DNA of 64,000 nucleotides from Polaribacter filamentus (lineage in GTDB: Bacteria; Bacteroidota; Bacteroidia; Flavobacteriales; Flavobacteriaceae). The notes under the pieces were generated by a model. The model worked only from the letters and a program-made list of their open reading frames with translations, did no database searches and was not told where the DNA came from. Numbering within the stretch: position 1 is the stretch's first letter; each line of letters starts with the position of its first letter. The position numbers and the translations under genes are program-made. The DNA lies in contig NZ_MQUA01000004.1 in the NCBI RefSeq assembly GCF_002943715.1, forward strand, positions 248,001 to 312,000, read 5' to 3'. Positions 16,854 through 27,694 of the stretch are shown in pieces.

Positions 16854-18002
16854 TTAAGTTCGCTCTTGCAACGGTCTTTCATTAACTACTTTACCAATAA
16901 CGGTATAGGTATATTCACTAACGGAAGTCCCTACAAATTTCTTAAAATTTTGCGAAAACGTGAAACGCGACTTAAACAAGCATTTTTCACCTAAAGCCTC
17001 AACAGTATATTCATTAAGATACCCGTCATTTATAAGGGTTAAGGCATAATTAATTTTAATAAAGTTGGTGTAATCATTTACAGAATAATTGCAGTAATAT
17101 TTAAAAATTAAATCAATATGTCTTTTGGGTATGTTTAATTCTTCAGCGATGATTTTAGCGTTCAATGTTTTTTCTGAAATTATAAGAACCGATTTCTCTA
17201 AGTTTTGAATACCTATAATAATACTATTAATTCTATTAAAAAGAATATTATAGAGTTTTTTGTCAATATCTGCTAAGTTTTTTAAAGGTTTTGCATTCCA
17301 AATTAAATGGTCTTGAGGCTTAATTTTTTTTAATTTTTTCAATAAATATTCTTCACCAAAAATGATATTAGGGTTTGAAAAAAGATAATAAAGAGGAATA
17401 AACCATAATAATGATGAATATTTTAAATAGTTTGTAATAATAATTCGATTATGAATGTCGCTAAATAATATAATATTAGAATATAACCCACTTGAAACAG
17501 TTATAAAAAGCATTAGCACTAGCCAAGTTTTTATAACATTCTTATTCATTTTTCCAAGTATTGATTTGTCTTTTGTAAAAAAAAACATTTTCACCTTCAC
17601 GAGCAGCATGATAAGGTAAGCAATACTATAAAAAGCATACACTAAAGCAAAAGTTTTAAAATTGATATAACAAAAATTTATTAATAATAATAACGTCGGG
17701 AAAATAAAATGCAACAGCTCTTTTTTAAGCATAAAATCTTTCACCATTATTCTCTGAAAAAACAAGAAGTACACAGGAACTATATAAAAAGTTAACACGG
17801 GTTTGATAATTATTAAGGTATAGTTAACTTGTGTTAAGTTTAAAAAATTAAGGCCATTAGAAAAGCGAAGAATCCCAGAAATAAATAAAATTACTATAAA
17901 ATATATATTTCTTTCGTTCCTTTTAATTGGATTGATACAAATCAATAAAATTATAAACAGGGATAAAAAGCCAACAAAAAGAGATATGATATTTAAAAGC
18001 AT
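16854..18002 (-). CDS. Membrane-anchored AraC-family transcriptional regulator
   Basis: From the chosen ATG at 18002 the protein has 382 residues. About six to seven hydrophobic segments (LLNIISLFVGFLSLFIILLI onward to about residue 210) precede a cytoplasmic C-terminal AraC-type helix-turn-helix. In that domain IIAEELNIPKRHIDLIFKYY is the first HTH and EALGEKCLFKSRFTFSQNFKKFVG the second. An upstream TTG would add 31 residues and an ATG at 18038 would add 12; 18002 places the first helix at the very start, as in relatives. Such regulators sense membrane or external signals. It is divergent to the tail-collar gene (105 bp apart), so control of the surface locus at 18-29 kb is a reasonable inference. 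Confidence 0.8.
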   Translation of the reverse strand: MLLNIISLFVGFLSLFIILLICINPIKRNERNIYFIVILFISGILRFSNGLNFLNLTQVNYTLIIIKPVLTFYIVPVYFLFFQRIMVKDFMLKKELLHFIFPTLLLLINFCYINFKTFALVYAFYSIAYLIMLLVKVKMFFFTKDKSILGKMNKNVIKTWLVLMLFITVSSGLYSNIILFSDIHNRIIITNYLKYSSLLWFIPLYYLFSNPNIIFGEEYLLKKLKKIKPQDHLIWNAKPLKNLADIDKKLYNILFNRINSIIIGIQNLEKSVLIISEKTLNAKIIAEELNIPKRHIDLIFKYYCNYSVNDYTNFIKINYALTLINDGYLNEYTVEALGEKCLFKSRFTFSQNFKKFVGTSVSEYTYTVIGKVVNERPLQERT

Positions 18003-18107
18003 GTGTGAAAAATGAAATATTTGTAACAAAAATAGCATTAATTCTCTAACTGTTTTTGTTTTTTGGTAAAAATTTGTTCTTTTGCTTAAGAACAAAACAC
18101 AATAAAA

Positions 18108-18977
18108 ATGAGAAATAAAATAGCCATTATTAGTATTATCATATTAACTTTTTTTAACCTAGGGCTAAAAGCCCAAACATCTGTCACAGCATCTGGCATA
18201 TCCATTCAAGGTATTGCCCGTGATTTAGATGACAGGGCTTTAGCCAATTTTGATCAGCTAAACCTTGTTTTTAGTTTGTACTATTTAAATAGTTCAAATA
18301 GCGAACAAATTATTCTTAATAAAACTGCAAATGTAACTACCGATAATTTTGGAGTCTTTTCGTATGTATTGGTTATTGATCAACAGCAGTATAACCTTAT
18401 TAGTACAAAAGAAGCTTACTTAAAAGTAGTACAAGGCAGTGTGGTTTTTTCTAATGAAAAATTACAGTCAGTACCTTATGCTATACATGCACAAAATGGA
18501 GTGCCTACAGGATCTATTATGCCGTTTATTGGCACGGTAGCGCCAAACGGCTGGCTATTGTGTGATGGTAGCTCTTTTACCGATAATGCCTACACTGCTA
18601 ATTTAAAAGCCTTGTTGGGTAGTAACACTACCCCAAAATTAAACGGCCTCTTTTTAAGGGGTACAGGTGCTGCAGCAACCGGCGAAACAGGGCCAGCTTT
18701 AAAAGCTATTCAGCAAGATGATGTTATTGCTCATGCGCATAATGTTAATATAAATACAAGTGATAATGGAACCCACAATCATGGTATTGATCATGCGAGT
18801 GAAAGTTTAAGTGGCGGTAACAAGAATGATTTCTGGAGAGGTGGTTCGGGTTCTTTGGCTGCTACAAGGAATGCTGGAAATCATACTCATAATGTATCTG
18901 GAAATACAGCCAATAATGGTTCAGCTATAGAAACTCGCCCTATCAATTATGGCGTTAATTATATTATAAAAATATAA
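18108..18977 (+). CDS. Secreted phage tail-collar domain protein
   Basis: The 289 residues start with a signal peptide (to about KAQ, residue 23). They continue with a beta-rich N-terminal domain common in Bacteroidota secreted proteins (SIQGIARDLDDRALANFDQL, TTDNFGVFSYV, SVPYAIHAQ). A tail-collar domain begins at GSIMPFIGTVAPNGWLLCDG (about residue 142). The C-terminal part has repeated His pairs (AHAHN, THNHG, HTHN), which bind metal in tail-fibre proteins, and ends ETRPINYGVNYIIK. No phage genes are nearby, so this is a cell-surface or secreted fibre-like protein rather than a virion part. It is 58 bp before the giant LamG protein and probably co-transcribed with it. Role unknown; adhesion is likely. 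Confidence 0.8.
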   Translation: MRNKIAIISIIILTFFNLGLKAQTSVTASGISIQGIARDLDDRALANFDQLNLVFSLYYLNSSNSEQIILNKTANVTTDNFGVFSYVLVIDQQQYNLISTKEAYLKVVQGSVVFSNEKLQSVPYAIHAQNGVPTGSIMPFIGTVAPNGWLLCDGSSFTDNAYTANLKALLGSNTTPKLNGLFLRGTGAAATGETGPALKAIQQDDVIAHAHNVNINTSDNGTHNHGIDHASESLSGGNKNDFWRGGSGSLAATRNAGNHTHNVSGNTANNGSAIETRPINYGVNYIIKI

Positions 18978-19035
18978 TTAACTACCATTTATCTAGATTT
19001 TCATTGCCTCTTTATTTTTTAAAAAAAACATCTAT

Positions 19036-22000
19036 ATGAAATATCATTCTATATTGTTGTGTTCTCTACTAAGCTTTGGTGGCCTAATGGCTCAAGAAAA
19101 ATTGGGTGTAAAAACCGTGATTAGTGCTGGAGCTACAGCCAAAGATAGTTTAAACCATACCATAACAACACCAGTTAATGGTGTAAATAAATCGGTTACT
19201 ATTAATACCGTGCAAATGCAAATAGGGTTGCCGTATATGGGGGTTATAGATGCACCTTTTGCCAATAACCCATCAGAGCAAAATTATATTAAAGATTTAG
19301 GCTTCCCTTGGGGTATTCGTTATCGTAGTTTTACATTCTCTGATGATTATTTTTCTGTTTCTAAAGGCTATTATAGCGATAAAATTGAAATTAATTGGAC
19401 TATAAAGGCGAACCAAGACAAAATAACAAGTTTTGAAATTTACAGAACTGAAGATGTAGAGAGCATAGCGCCAAATTGGGGAACATATTTAAAAAATTTA
19501 GGAAAAGAGGAAAAATCTTTTGAAGATAAAAATATAGAAGGAGGTAAACTGTACCGTTATAAATTAGTAGCAATAGGTGTGGAAGCAACAGGTGTGGAAA
19601 TAGAATATACCACATTTATTGCGGGTATAGGTTATAGAAATCCAACTGGTATTGTTGCTGGTACAATATCTTTTTCAGGCGGAACTCCTGTAGCGAATGC
19701 TTTAGTTACTGCAAATCCTGCTGGCGGTAATGTAAACTTTGGAAGCTCTTTAAGAGTGCCAGGTAACAGTAATTTATTAATTTCTAAATTACGTAATAGT
19801 TTAACAAATTCAATTACTCTTCAAGCATGGGTTAAGCCAGAGACCAATATTGTTGGTGATTCTTTGGAGATATATAAAATATATAGCAGCTTAAATGAAA
19901 ATCTTTCCTTCAATATTGAAATGGAGGACACAAATGGTGTAAATAAGTTATATGCAAATATTGGTAACTTCCAACTAACATTAACTGATTTTATACCAAG
20001 TGGTAGTATAGATAATAAAGGGTTAGATATTCTAATACCAATCACCGATTTGAACACTTCATTTACTCACTTTAGTGCGGTTTTAAAGGATGGTGAAATA
20101 CCTAAATTTTATATCAATGGTCGTCTAATAACTGCAGAATATGCAGTTACAATGAACACTCTTTTAAGCGAAAATAATAGTACTCTAGATCGATCGGTTG
20201 AGTTTTCAACAAATAATAATACTGTTACATTAAGCACTTCATCAACAGGGCTTTCACAAAAATGGAATTACATTTCTGCTGGAGGCGGAAAAACGGCATA
20301 TATTGATGAGCTTAGAGTATGGGAGACAGCCTTAAGCGAAAATCAAATAAAAACAGATTATAGAAGATATATTCGAGGAAATGAAACCTTTTTAAATACC
20401 TATATCCGTGCAAATGAAGGAAAAGGAAATTACGCATATGATTTAGCACATACAGGTTACGTTTTTCATGGTAATAACGCTAAATTAAGTAATGTTGTAC
20501 CAGTAACTTGGGCTAATGACGCAGAAAATAGGCCAACTAATCAACAACTAGGAATTTTAGGGATTACTGACGAATTTGGAAATTATGTTATTTCATCAAT
20601 ACCATACGGTGGTAACGGAGAAACCTTTACAATTGTCCCTTCGCTTGGAGTGCATGACTTTAGTCCTTCTCAACAACTCGCTTTTATAGGAGCGAATTCT
20701 ATGGTGATTAACAAAGTCGATTTTATAGATACATCATCGTTTTCTTTTAAGGGAAATGTTGTGTATGATAGTAGAGGAGTATTCCCTGCAATTGCAGAAG
20801 CACCAATAAAAGGAGATATTAAAGAGGATGAGGCATACAACGCCTATACCATTGGGAATTTAAAATACCAAAAAGGTGAGTATTGGGCAGAAAAAGATGC
20901 AACAGGTAAAATTACTGAATTGCGTCGTTATGCAAAAATACCCGTCCAAAATGCTCAAATATTTATAGATAAAATACAAGCTATTGATAGTAATAATAAT
21001 CAAATACTAACCGGTGCTGATGGTCAGTTTACTATTGAAGTACCTATTGGAAAACATGCTATTTCTATTGGTAAAGCATTGCATACTTTTGATTTTGATG
21101 GAAGATATCCAGCCAATCAAACAGACACCATTAATGGAGAAATTTCTGTTACCAATACTTATGTTGACTTTTTTGAAGACAGAAATGAACCGATTACCTT
21201 TATTAACAATACTAAAATAATTGCTGTGGGTAGGGTCGTTGGAGGACAAATTGAAACAGCTAAACCAATAGGTTTTGGTTTTGATGGAACAAAGACTTAC
21301 AATTATACCGACGATGAAGGAATAGATAGATCTATTGAATATACCTCTAAAAACAATATGGGTGTTGCTAATATAACATTAGGCTATATGCCTACGGGAA
21401 GTGCAAGCATTACACCCGAGTATGAAACCACTTTTACAACCAATGGTGAGACTGGAGAATTTAGAGTAAGTTTACTGCCTTTAAGTTATACGCTTGAAAA
21501 GAGTAATTTAACTTTTAAGAGTGGTAATCCAGATAGCAAAATAGAACTTTTAGATGAAAACAAGACTATTAATTTTACAACTATTAATCCATTAATATAC
21601 CCTTCTTTTAGGCTAAAAGAAGTTACAATAAAAGGCGATGATCCTTATCAAGAAGTTTTAAGTTTTACACATATGGCAACGCCTAATCATGAGGTAATTA
21701 ACCAAACTAGTGAAACCTCTGTTGAAGTAAATGGAAATAACTATCAGATAGCAGTTGATCAAGATCCTTTAATATATTTACAATTTCAAAACTATTCTAT
21801 TAAAATTAAAAGTACAGAAATATATGAAAATTATGATTCTGGTAACCCAGTAATTGATGAAGTTCCTGTAACTGATGCTCAATTGATTGTTACTAATAAT
21901 ATGGCGCTTGAGGATAGTGAGGCCGTTGAGCAATCAGCAGATGAGGCTGGTGTCATAGTTTATACATTTAGAGGAGGGTCCGTCAATACAAGCTCCAATG

Positions 22001-25000
22001 ACAATTATACGAGTTCCCTCGATTTAAAAATTAATGATTCTCCAATATCAGGTTATATACCAAGAGGTATTGTACTTGGAGGGGTATCTGACGGCTCTCA
22101 AACTTTTGTTACAGCAGGTCCTGAAAAGGCTGATATTATTTTAAGAGATCCTCCAGGATCTAATAGTTCTGCCACTATTGAAAAAGGCTCTAGTTTTAGT
22201 TTTACAGTTACTGCCGATGTAGGGGTTAGTCTAGGTAATGAAAGTACTATGAATTTACAATTAGGTAATACTTTCGAAGTTGGTGGCGGGCTTGCGGGAC
22301 CGGTGTCTGAAGTTGAAACTACAAGTACTCTTACAAGTAGTCTATCAACCTCTGTAAGTTCTAATCTAGGCGTTGAACTTAGTACCAACTATACTTTTAA
22401 TCAAGCTATCTCAACCAGTGATGATCCAAATTGGGTGGGTAGTTCTGCTGATTTATATATAGGATCTTCTACGAATCAATATTATGGGACATACAATGAT
22501 TTATCGCTTAATGTCACATCAGCAGGTAATCCCTTTTTTATCAACGCAATAAACATTGATAATGATAGTATAAAGTTATACCCTGAGGTTAAGAAGGCAA
22601 TGTATTTCAGTGAGTCACCAGAAAAAACATTCTTTATTTATTCTCAATATCAAATTATCAGTGAGATTATACCAAAATATGAAAGCATTATCGAACAAAT
22701 TCATAATGGTGATTTAGTTGAAAATGTAGATGGAATTAAAACCGTATCTTTCTACAATTCTTCTATTAATCTTTGGCGTCAGGTAATATTAAATAATGAA
22801 AAGGAAAAATATCAAGCATTAAATGATAAAGATGCTCTCAAAAACGGATTAACTGAGATAATTAATGCTTTACCAGGAACATCATTGGAAGGCATTACAG
22901 ATTTATTAAATGCATCTTTTTATGAAAATATTTCTTTTGATGCTGGGTCAGGAGGTTTAACAAAATCATATGAATCTGTAGTACTAAATAAAGCTAGTTT
23001 GTCTGTAGCATATGAAATAGAGTCAAGTGTTGCATACGAATTAGGATTGACATGGAATGATACGGGTGCAACTGCATCGACTAAGGCTACAACATCAATT
23101 AATTACTCAGCCTCTGTTGAAGCTAGTTCAGAAAACACTTCAAATATAAGCTACACCTTACGAGATAACGATAGTTATAATCTTTTTTCTATTGATGTCA
23201 TCAATGCTTTTGATGGGAATGGCCCTATATTTTCAACTATAGGAGGCGAAACCTCTTGCCCCTATGAGTCCGCAGAACAATCTTTCTTTTACAACCCAGA
23301 TCACGCGAATGTTACGGACAAAACAACCGATATTATTGAACTTCCTGATACTGATCGAGTTACTTTATCAAATGCTACAGTGCCATTAGAAGTTCCAGAA
23401 GTAACAGTAGAGGTAAAATCTGTAACGAATATCCCCGAGGGTAGAAACGCAGAATTTGTTTTGAAATTAAGTAATAATAGTCCACTGGACCACGACGCCC
23501 TTTTTAATCTTAAAATTGATCAATCTACGAATCCTAATGGTGCAAAATTTAATCTTCCAGCTAATGGGCAAGATATTCTTATACCAAGTGGCGAATCGGT
23601 TAATTTTTTATTAACTCTATCAAAAGTTAAAGAAGATCAATTTATTTATACTGATATTCGAATAACTTTAGAATCTGCTTGTAATGGAGATATAAATGCA
23701 TCTGCATTAAGAGCAACAGGTGATATTGCATTAGGACATGTTCTTGTATCAGCAACATTTGTTCCAGCCTGTTCTCCAATTGCTATAAAAGCGCCACAAA
23801 ACAATTGGCTATTTAATAAAAATGAAGCCTTTAGTGAAGATAATACAACAATTCCACTTTCAATTACAATAAGTGAATACAACCTAGACTTTGGGGGCCT
23901 TAAAAAAATCAATCTACAATACCGATTAAAAGGAACCCCCAATTGGACAGGTTTAAAAACCTATTATAAAGATTCTACCGATGCCGAATACATAGCTGCA
24001 ACTGCTAATAATGACACAAATGTAGAACTAATTAATACCAGAAGCGAAATTAATTATTCGTGGGATATTGCATATCTTAAAATGTCTAATGGTATTTATG
24101 AATTAAGGGCATTGACCGTTTGTAGTAACGGCACAGGATATGTGTCTGATATCATTGAAGGAACTGTAGATTTAACTTCTCCTGAACTATTTGGCACTCC
24201 TACCCCAACAAATGGTATTTTAAATCTAGGAGATGATATCAGCTTACGTTTTAATGAATCCATAAAAACGAATGGAAATGTATCTAAATTTCTTTTTCAA
24301 GTACAGGATAATCAATTATTAGTTAATCATGATGTATCTTTGGCTTTTAATGGTGCAAGCAATGCCGGTACCATTAATAAACCAGCCATATCAGATGGAA
24401 ATTTTAGTATCGAATTTTGGCTAAAAAATTCAAATACTTCTGGAGCATCAACCTTATTGTATCAAGAAAATGGTATAAGTATAGGGTTAAAAAATAATAT
24501 AATGGAATACACCATAGGTGGTGAAACTATTTCTGCAGTAATATCAACTTTAGGAGAATTTAACCACTATGCCTTGTCTTATGATGATGAAAATAAGACA
24601 TTAACGATTATTGAAAATGACGCACTTCTAAAAAATAAAACAACCAATGCCAACCTAGTATTTACTAACAGTAAATCTATTGTAATTGGTGGGAACACTT
24701 TTACCGGAAACATACATGATTTGCGCTTTTGGAAGCGCTATATAACTGCGAGTGATGCCACTGCTAATATGAATTCAACGCTAAATGGTAATGAAACTAA
24801 CCTTTTGGGGTATTGGCCCATGAATGAAGGTAGAGGTTTATTAGCTAAAGATATAGTGCGAATGAAACATCTTTCTTTTAGCAATGCAAATTGGGATATT
24901 AAACCTAAGGGCAATTCATATGTTTTTGATGGTACTAATTATTTAGATTTTAAGAAGGTTTCTTCGGTTGTTATTTCTAAAGAAATGGATGCTACATTAT

Positions 25001-27627
25001 CATTTTGGATGAAAACAGCACAAACAACTTCATCAACACTTTTATCGAATGGAAGAGGAGATGGAACCGATATACCAGGTAGTAGTGGCAATAGAGATAA
25101 TTGGGCTATAAACCTTAACGGAAATCATTTAGAGTTTCTTTCGGAAGGGAATACATACACATTTGGAGATATTACTGTAAATGATGATAGCTGGCATTAT
25201 ATTACTTTAATTATCAAAAGAAATGCTACCGCACGAATGTTTGTAGATGGAAATGAAGTGGGATCTTATGAAAGTTCAAATATTGGAGGTTTTTCGGCTG
25301 CCAATCTTTATTTAGGTGCTAGAGGATATCTCCAAAATGATAGTACTACTGCAATAGACAATTACTACAGTGGTTTTATTGACGAATTGTGTATTTGGAA
25401 TGCAGCACGAACAGCAGACCAAATTAGAGCTGATCAGTATTTTGAAATGGATTTTGAAAGTGTCGGTTTGTTACTCTATTCAACATTTAATTTGCCCGAA
25501 CAAGCAAATTCTAATGGTCCTAAGTACTTTTATCCTGAAAACGCTTTTAACAAGGTAAGTGATTATGCGAGTTCTAATAAAGCTTACACATTTTCAGAGA
25601 TAACACCGGCTATTAAACCATTTAGAACCACGAAAACAATTCCTTTAAAACCTGTGATAAGCGGTCAAGAAATTATTTTAGAACCACAGATATCAAATTG
25701 GGCAAGTATAGAAGGTAAAGTGGCAAATATCACCGTTTCTCATTTAAATGATATGTCAGATAACGCACAAGTATCTCCAGTAACTTGGAGTGTACTTATC
25801 CAGAGAAACCCAGTAAAATGGTTTGTTGCGGGCGAAAATGATAATATTTTGAATTTAATTAAAAGAACTAATGAAAGTAAAACCTTTGAGATTAGTATAG
25901 TTAATAGAGGAGTAGAAAATGAAACCTATAAAATTGACATGCCTGATTGGTTAAACATAACAGAATCTTCAGGAACCTTGTCTCCAAATTCGACGGTTAC
26001 TTTACAAGCAAAAGTTATAGATGAGATTGAAGTAGGTGATTACCATGCAGTTTTATCATTAACTACCAGTTATGACTTTAATGAGCAAATTCATCTAGAT
26101 TTAAGAGTTTTAGTGGATGAACAAGAGTTCACAATTGACCCTGCTATGTTCTCGGAATCTATGACCGTTATAGGTAAATTAAAATTTGATGGAGTGTTGT
26201 CTGAGGACCCATATGATAGGGTAGTCGCTTTTATAGATTCAGAAATTCGTGGTATTGCACCTCTTGTACTCGATACCGATTTTGATGAGTATTTTGTATT
26301 TTTATCAGTGTATAGTAATAGTAATCAGGAAGCAGTTAATGAACAAGTTATATTCTATATCTGGGATGCTTCAGTTGGAAAGTTAAAGTTAGCAACCATA
26401 GATAATTTAGCTTATCGAGATTTTTCATCAGATGAAATAATTGGTAGCTATACAAACCCTGTTATTTTTAACGGCACCATTATAACAGGACAACAAATAC
26501 CATTAAACCGAGGATGGACTTGGCTTTCATTTAATGTAGATGACGTTAGATTTAGTAATTTAAATGAACTTACAAAAGCGCTTATTCCAAGTAACGGTGA
26601 TATGATAAAATCTAATGCTCCTTCTTTATATGATATATACACTTTAGACAATAACGATCCTTCACATAATGGCTGGTTCGGAAGTATCACAAACAATGGT
26701 GGCGTTATGTCTAATAAAATGTATAAGATTAAACAGTCGGTGTCACAAAATTTAAATATCCAAGGAGTTCCTGTTGATCTAGATACCTGGTCTTTTAATT
26801 TGTCGGAAAATTGGAACTGGTTACCTTATGTGGTGGCTAGAAACACAAAAATTGATGAAGCTTTAGCCAATTTAGATGCTAAAGAAGGTGATTTTATTAA
26901 ATCACAATCTGAGTTTGCTATGTACAACCCTTCAATTGGTTGGAAAGGATCCTTAACCTATTTAGAAGCTGGAAATGGTTATATGTTAAAAACAAGCACA
27001 TCTCAAAATTTTACATATCCTGCATATTTAAATCAAGTTGGAAGTAAGTCAAGTACAAAAATAAAAGGGAATCAAAGTAGTCTGGATCCTAATAATTTAC
27101 CATATCAATATGCTCAATTTGCTAACACAATGAGTGCCATCGTTAAATTACCTGATGGATTTGAAAATCTTTATTTATATAACGGTGACGGTGAACTAAG
27201 GGGATTTGCAACGACTCAAAATGTGAACGATATACCTTTAGCATTTATAACTATTTATGGAAATGAGCCGGGAAAACTCACAGCATTTATTGGTTCAGAA
27301 AATGATAAGAAAATCACAACAACATCGTTCAACTTTGCTTCCGATGCTATTTTGGGAAGTATTTCTAAACCTATTGTAATTAATCTTTTAGAAGATAGTA
27401 TAAATGTTTCTCCAAATCCGTTTCGCAGCAATTTTGAAATAACTATTAATACTGAAGATAAAGATCAAGCTAATTTAATTATTACCAATATGCTAGGTCA
27501 AATAGTGTATACACGTGGTTTTCAAATGCAACCAGGTAATAATGTTTTAACTATAAATCCAGACATAGCTCATGGTACTTATATTCTTAAAATTACAATG
27601 ACCAATAAAGTGGTTTCTAAAAAATAA
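19036..27627 (+). CDS. Giant LamG-domain surface protein with type IX secretion sorting domain
   Basis: A 2863-residue secreted protein with a signal peptide (LLCSLLSFGGLMAQ). Domains, approximate residues: fibronectin-III-like 110-200; LamG/concanavalin-like 230-445 (YIDELRVWETALSENQI); carboxypeptidase-regulatory-like 505-530 and 566-685; a long unassigned Ser/Thr-rich region 1050-1430 including GGETSCPYESAEQ; LamG 1765-1930 and 1960-2140 (GFIDELCIWNAARTADQIRA); a BACON-like stretch 2285-2330; two related modules 2375-2550; and a C-terminal type A T9SS signal from about 2790 (VSPNPFRSNFEI to GTYILKITMTNKVVSKK). It should be exported through the Por/T9SS machinery and displayed on the cell. 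The frame is intact over 8.6 kb, which argues for selection and for good base accuracy here. Ligand unknown. Confidence 0.85.
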   Translation: MKYHSILLCSLLSFGGLMAQEKLGVKTVISAGATAKDSLNHTITTPVNGVNKSVTINTVQMQIGLPYMGVIDAPFANNPSEQNYIKDLGFPWGIRYRSFTFSDDYFSVSKGYYSDKIEINWTIKANQDKITSFEIYRTEDVESIAPNWGTYLKNLGKEEKSFEDKNIEGGKLYRYKLVAIGVEATGVEIEYTTFIAGIGYRNPTGIVAGTISFSGGTPVANALVTANPAGGNVNFGSSLRVPGNSNLLISKLRNSLTNSITLQAWVKPETNIVGDSLEIYKIYSSLNENLSFNIEMEDTNGVNKLYANIGNFQLTLTDFIPSGSIDNKGLDILIPITDLNTSFTHFSAVLKDGEIPKFYINGRLITAEYAVTMNTLLSENNSTLDRSVEFSTNNNTVTLSTSSTGLSQKWNYISAGGGKTAYIDELRVWETALSENQIKTDYRRYIRGNETFLNTYIRANEGKGNYAYDLAHTGYVFHGNNAKLSNVVPVTWANDAENRPTNQQLGILGITDEFGNYVISSIPYGGNGETFTIVPSLGVHDFSPSQQLAFIGANSMVINKVDFIDTSSFSFKGNVVYDSRGVFPAIAEAPIKGDIKEDEAYNAYTIGNLKYQKGEYWAEKDATGKITELRRYAKIPVQNAQIFIDKIQAIDSNNNQILTGADGQFTIEVPIGKHAISIGKALHTFDFDGRYPANQTDTINGEISVTNTYVDFFEDRNEPITFINNTKIIAVGRVVGGQIETAKPIGFGFDGTKTYNYTDDEGIDRSIEYTSKNNMGVANITLGYMPTGSASITPEYETTFTTNGETGEFRVSLLPLSYTLEKSNLTFKSGNPDSKIELLDENKTINFTTINPLIYPSFRLKEVTIKGDDPYQEVLSFTHMATPNHEVINQTSETSVEVNGNNYQIAVDQDPLIYLQFQNYSIKIKSTEIYENYDSGNPVIDEVPVTDAQLIVTNNMALEDSEAVEQSADEAGVIVYTFRGGSVNTSSNDNYTSSLDLKINDSPISGYIPRGIVLGGVSDGSQTFVTAGPEKADIILRDPPGSNSSATIEKGSSFSFTVTADVGVSLGNESTMNLQLGNTFEVGGGLAGPVSEVETTSTLTSSLSTSVSSNLGVELSTNYTFNQAISTSDDPNWVGSSADLYIGSSTNQYYGTYNDLSLNVTSAGNPFFINAINIDNDSIKLYPEVKKAMYFSESPEKTFFIYSQYQIISEIIPKYESIIEQIHNGDLVENVDGIKTVSFYNSSINLWRQVILNNEKEKYQALNDKDALKNGLTEIINALPGTSLEGITDLLNASFYENISFDAGSGGLTKSYESVVLNKASLSVAYEIESSVAYELGLTWNDTGATASTKATTSINYSASVEASSENTSNISYTLRDNDSYNLFSIDVINAFDGNGPIFSTIGGETSCPYESAEQSFFYNPDHANVTDKTTDIIELPDTDRVTLSNATVPLEVPEVTVEVKSVTNIPEGRNAEFVLKLSNNSPLDHDALFNLKIDQSTNPNGAKFNLPANGQDILIPSGESVNFLLTLSKVKEDQFIYTDIRITLESACNGDINASALRATGDIALGHVLVSATFVPACSPIAIKAPQNNWLFNKNEAFSEDNTTIPLSITISEYNLDFGGLKKINLQYRLKGTPNWTGLKTYYKDSTDAEYIAATANNDTNVELINTRSEINYSWDIAYLKMSNGIYELRALTVCSNGTGYVSDIIEGTVDLTSPELFGTPTPTNGILNLGDDISLRFNESIKTNGNVSKFLFQVQDNQLLVNHDVSLAFNGASNAGTINKPAISDGNFSIEFWLKNSNTSGASTLLYQENGISIGLKNNIMEYTIGGETISAVISTLGEFNHYALSYDDENKTLTIIENDALLKNKTTNANLVFTNSKSIVIGGNTFTGNIHDLRFWKRYITASDATANMNSTLNGNETNLLGYWPMNEGRGLLAKDIVRMKHLSFSNANWDIKPKGNSYVFDGTNYLDFKKVSSVVISKEMDATLSFWMKTAQTTSSTLLSNGRGDGTDIPGSSGNRDNWAINLNGNHLEFLSEGNTYTFGDITVNDDSWHYITLIIKRNATARMFVDGNEVGSYESSNIGGFSAANLYLGARGYLQNDSTTAIDNYYSGFIDELCIWNAARTADQIRADQYFEMDFESVGLLLYSTFNLPEQANSNGPKYFYPENAFNKVSDYASSNKAYTFSEITPAIKPFRTTKTIPLKPVISGQEIILEPQISNWASIEGKVANITVSHLNDMSDNAQVSPVTWSVLIQRNPVKWFVAGENDNILNLIKRTNESKTFEISIVNRGVENETYKIDMPDWLNITESSGTLSPNSTVTLQAKVIDEIEVGDYHAVLSLTTSYDFNEQIHLDLRVLVDEQEFTIDPAMFSESMTVIGKLKFDGVLSEDPYDRVVAFIDSEIRGIAPLVLDTDFDEYFVFLSVYSNSNQEAVNEQVIFYIWDASVGKLKLATIDNLAYRDFSSDEIIGSYTNPVIFNGTIITGQQIPLNRGWTWLSFNVDDVRFSNLNELTKALIPSNGDMIKSNAPSLYDIYTLDNNDPSHNGWFGSITNNGGVMSNKMYKIKQSVSQNLNIQGVPVDLDTWSFNLSENWNWLPYVVARNTKIDEALANLDAKEGDFIKSQSEFAMYNPSIGWKGSLTYLEAGNGYMLKTSTSQNFTYPAYLNQVGSKSSTKIKGNQSSLDPNNLPYQYAQFANTMSAIVKLPDGFENLYLYNGDGELRGFATTQNVNDIPLAFITIYGNEPGKLTAFIGSENDKKITTTSFNFASDAILGSISKPIVINLLEDSINVSPNPFRSNFEITINTEDKDQANLIITNMLGQIVYTRGFQMQPGNNVLTINPDIAHGTYILKITMTNKVVSKK

Positions 27628-27646
27628 TTAAATATTAAAATTAAAA

Positions 27647-27680
27647 TTCAGAAAAGCTCCTGTATAGAAGCTTTTCTGAA
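27647..27680 (+). other. 12-bp stem-loop between the giant gene and the next ORF
   Basis: TTCAGAAAAGCT, a 10-nt loop, then AGCTTTTCTGAA form a perfect stem 20 bp after the giant gene's stop. No T-run follows on the plus strand, so it is not a clear terminator. It may protect or process the mRNA. Confidence 0.55.
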
Positions 27681-27694
27681 TAACATATACATGT

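Noticed and set aside
18108..18977. Prophage call from the tail-collar protein
   Set aside because: It has a Sec signal peptide and no other phage structural, lysis or replication genes around it.
21014..21249. Frames on both strands inside the giant gene as nested genes
   Set aside because: They mirror the long coding frame, which is intact and has the expected composition.
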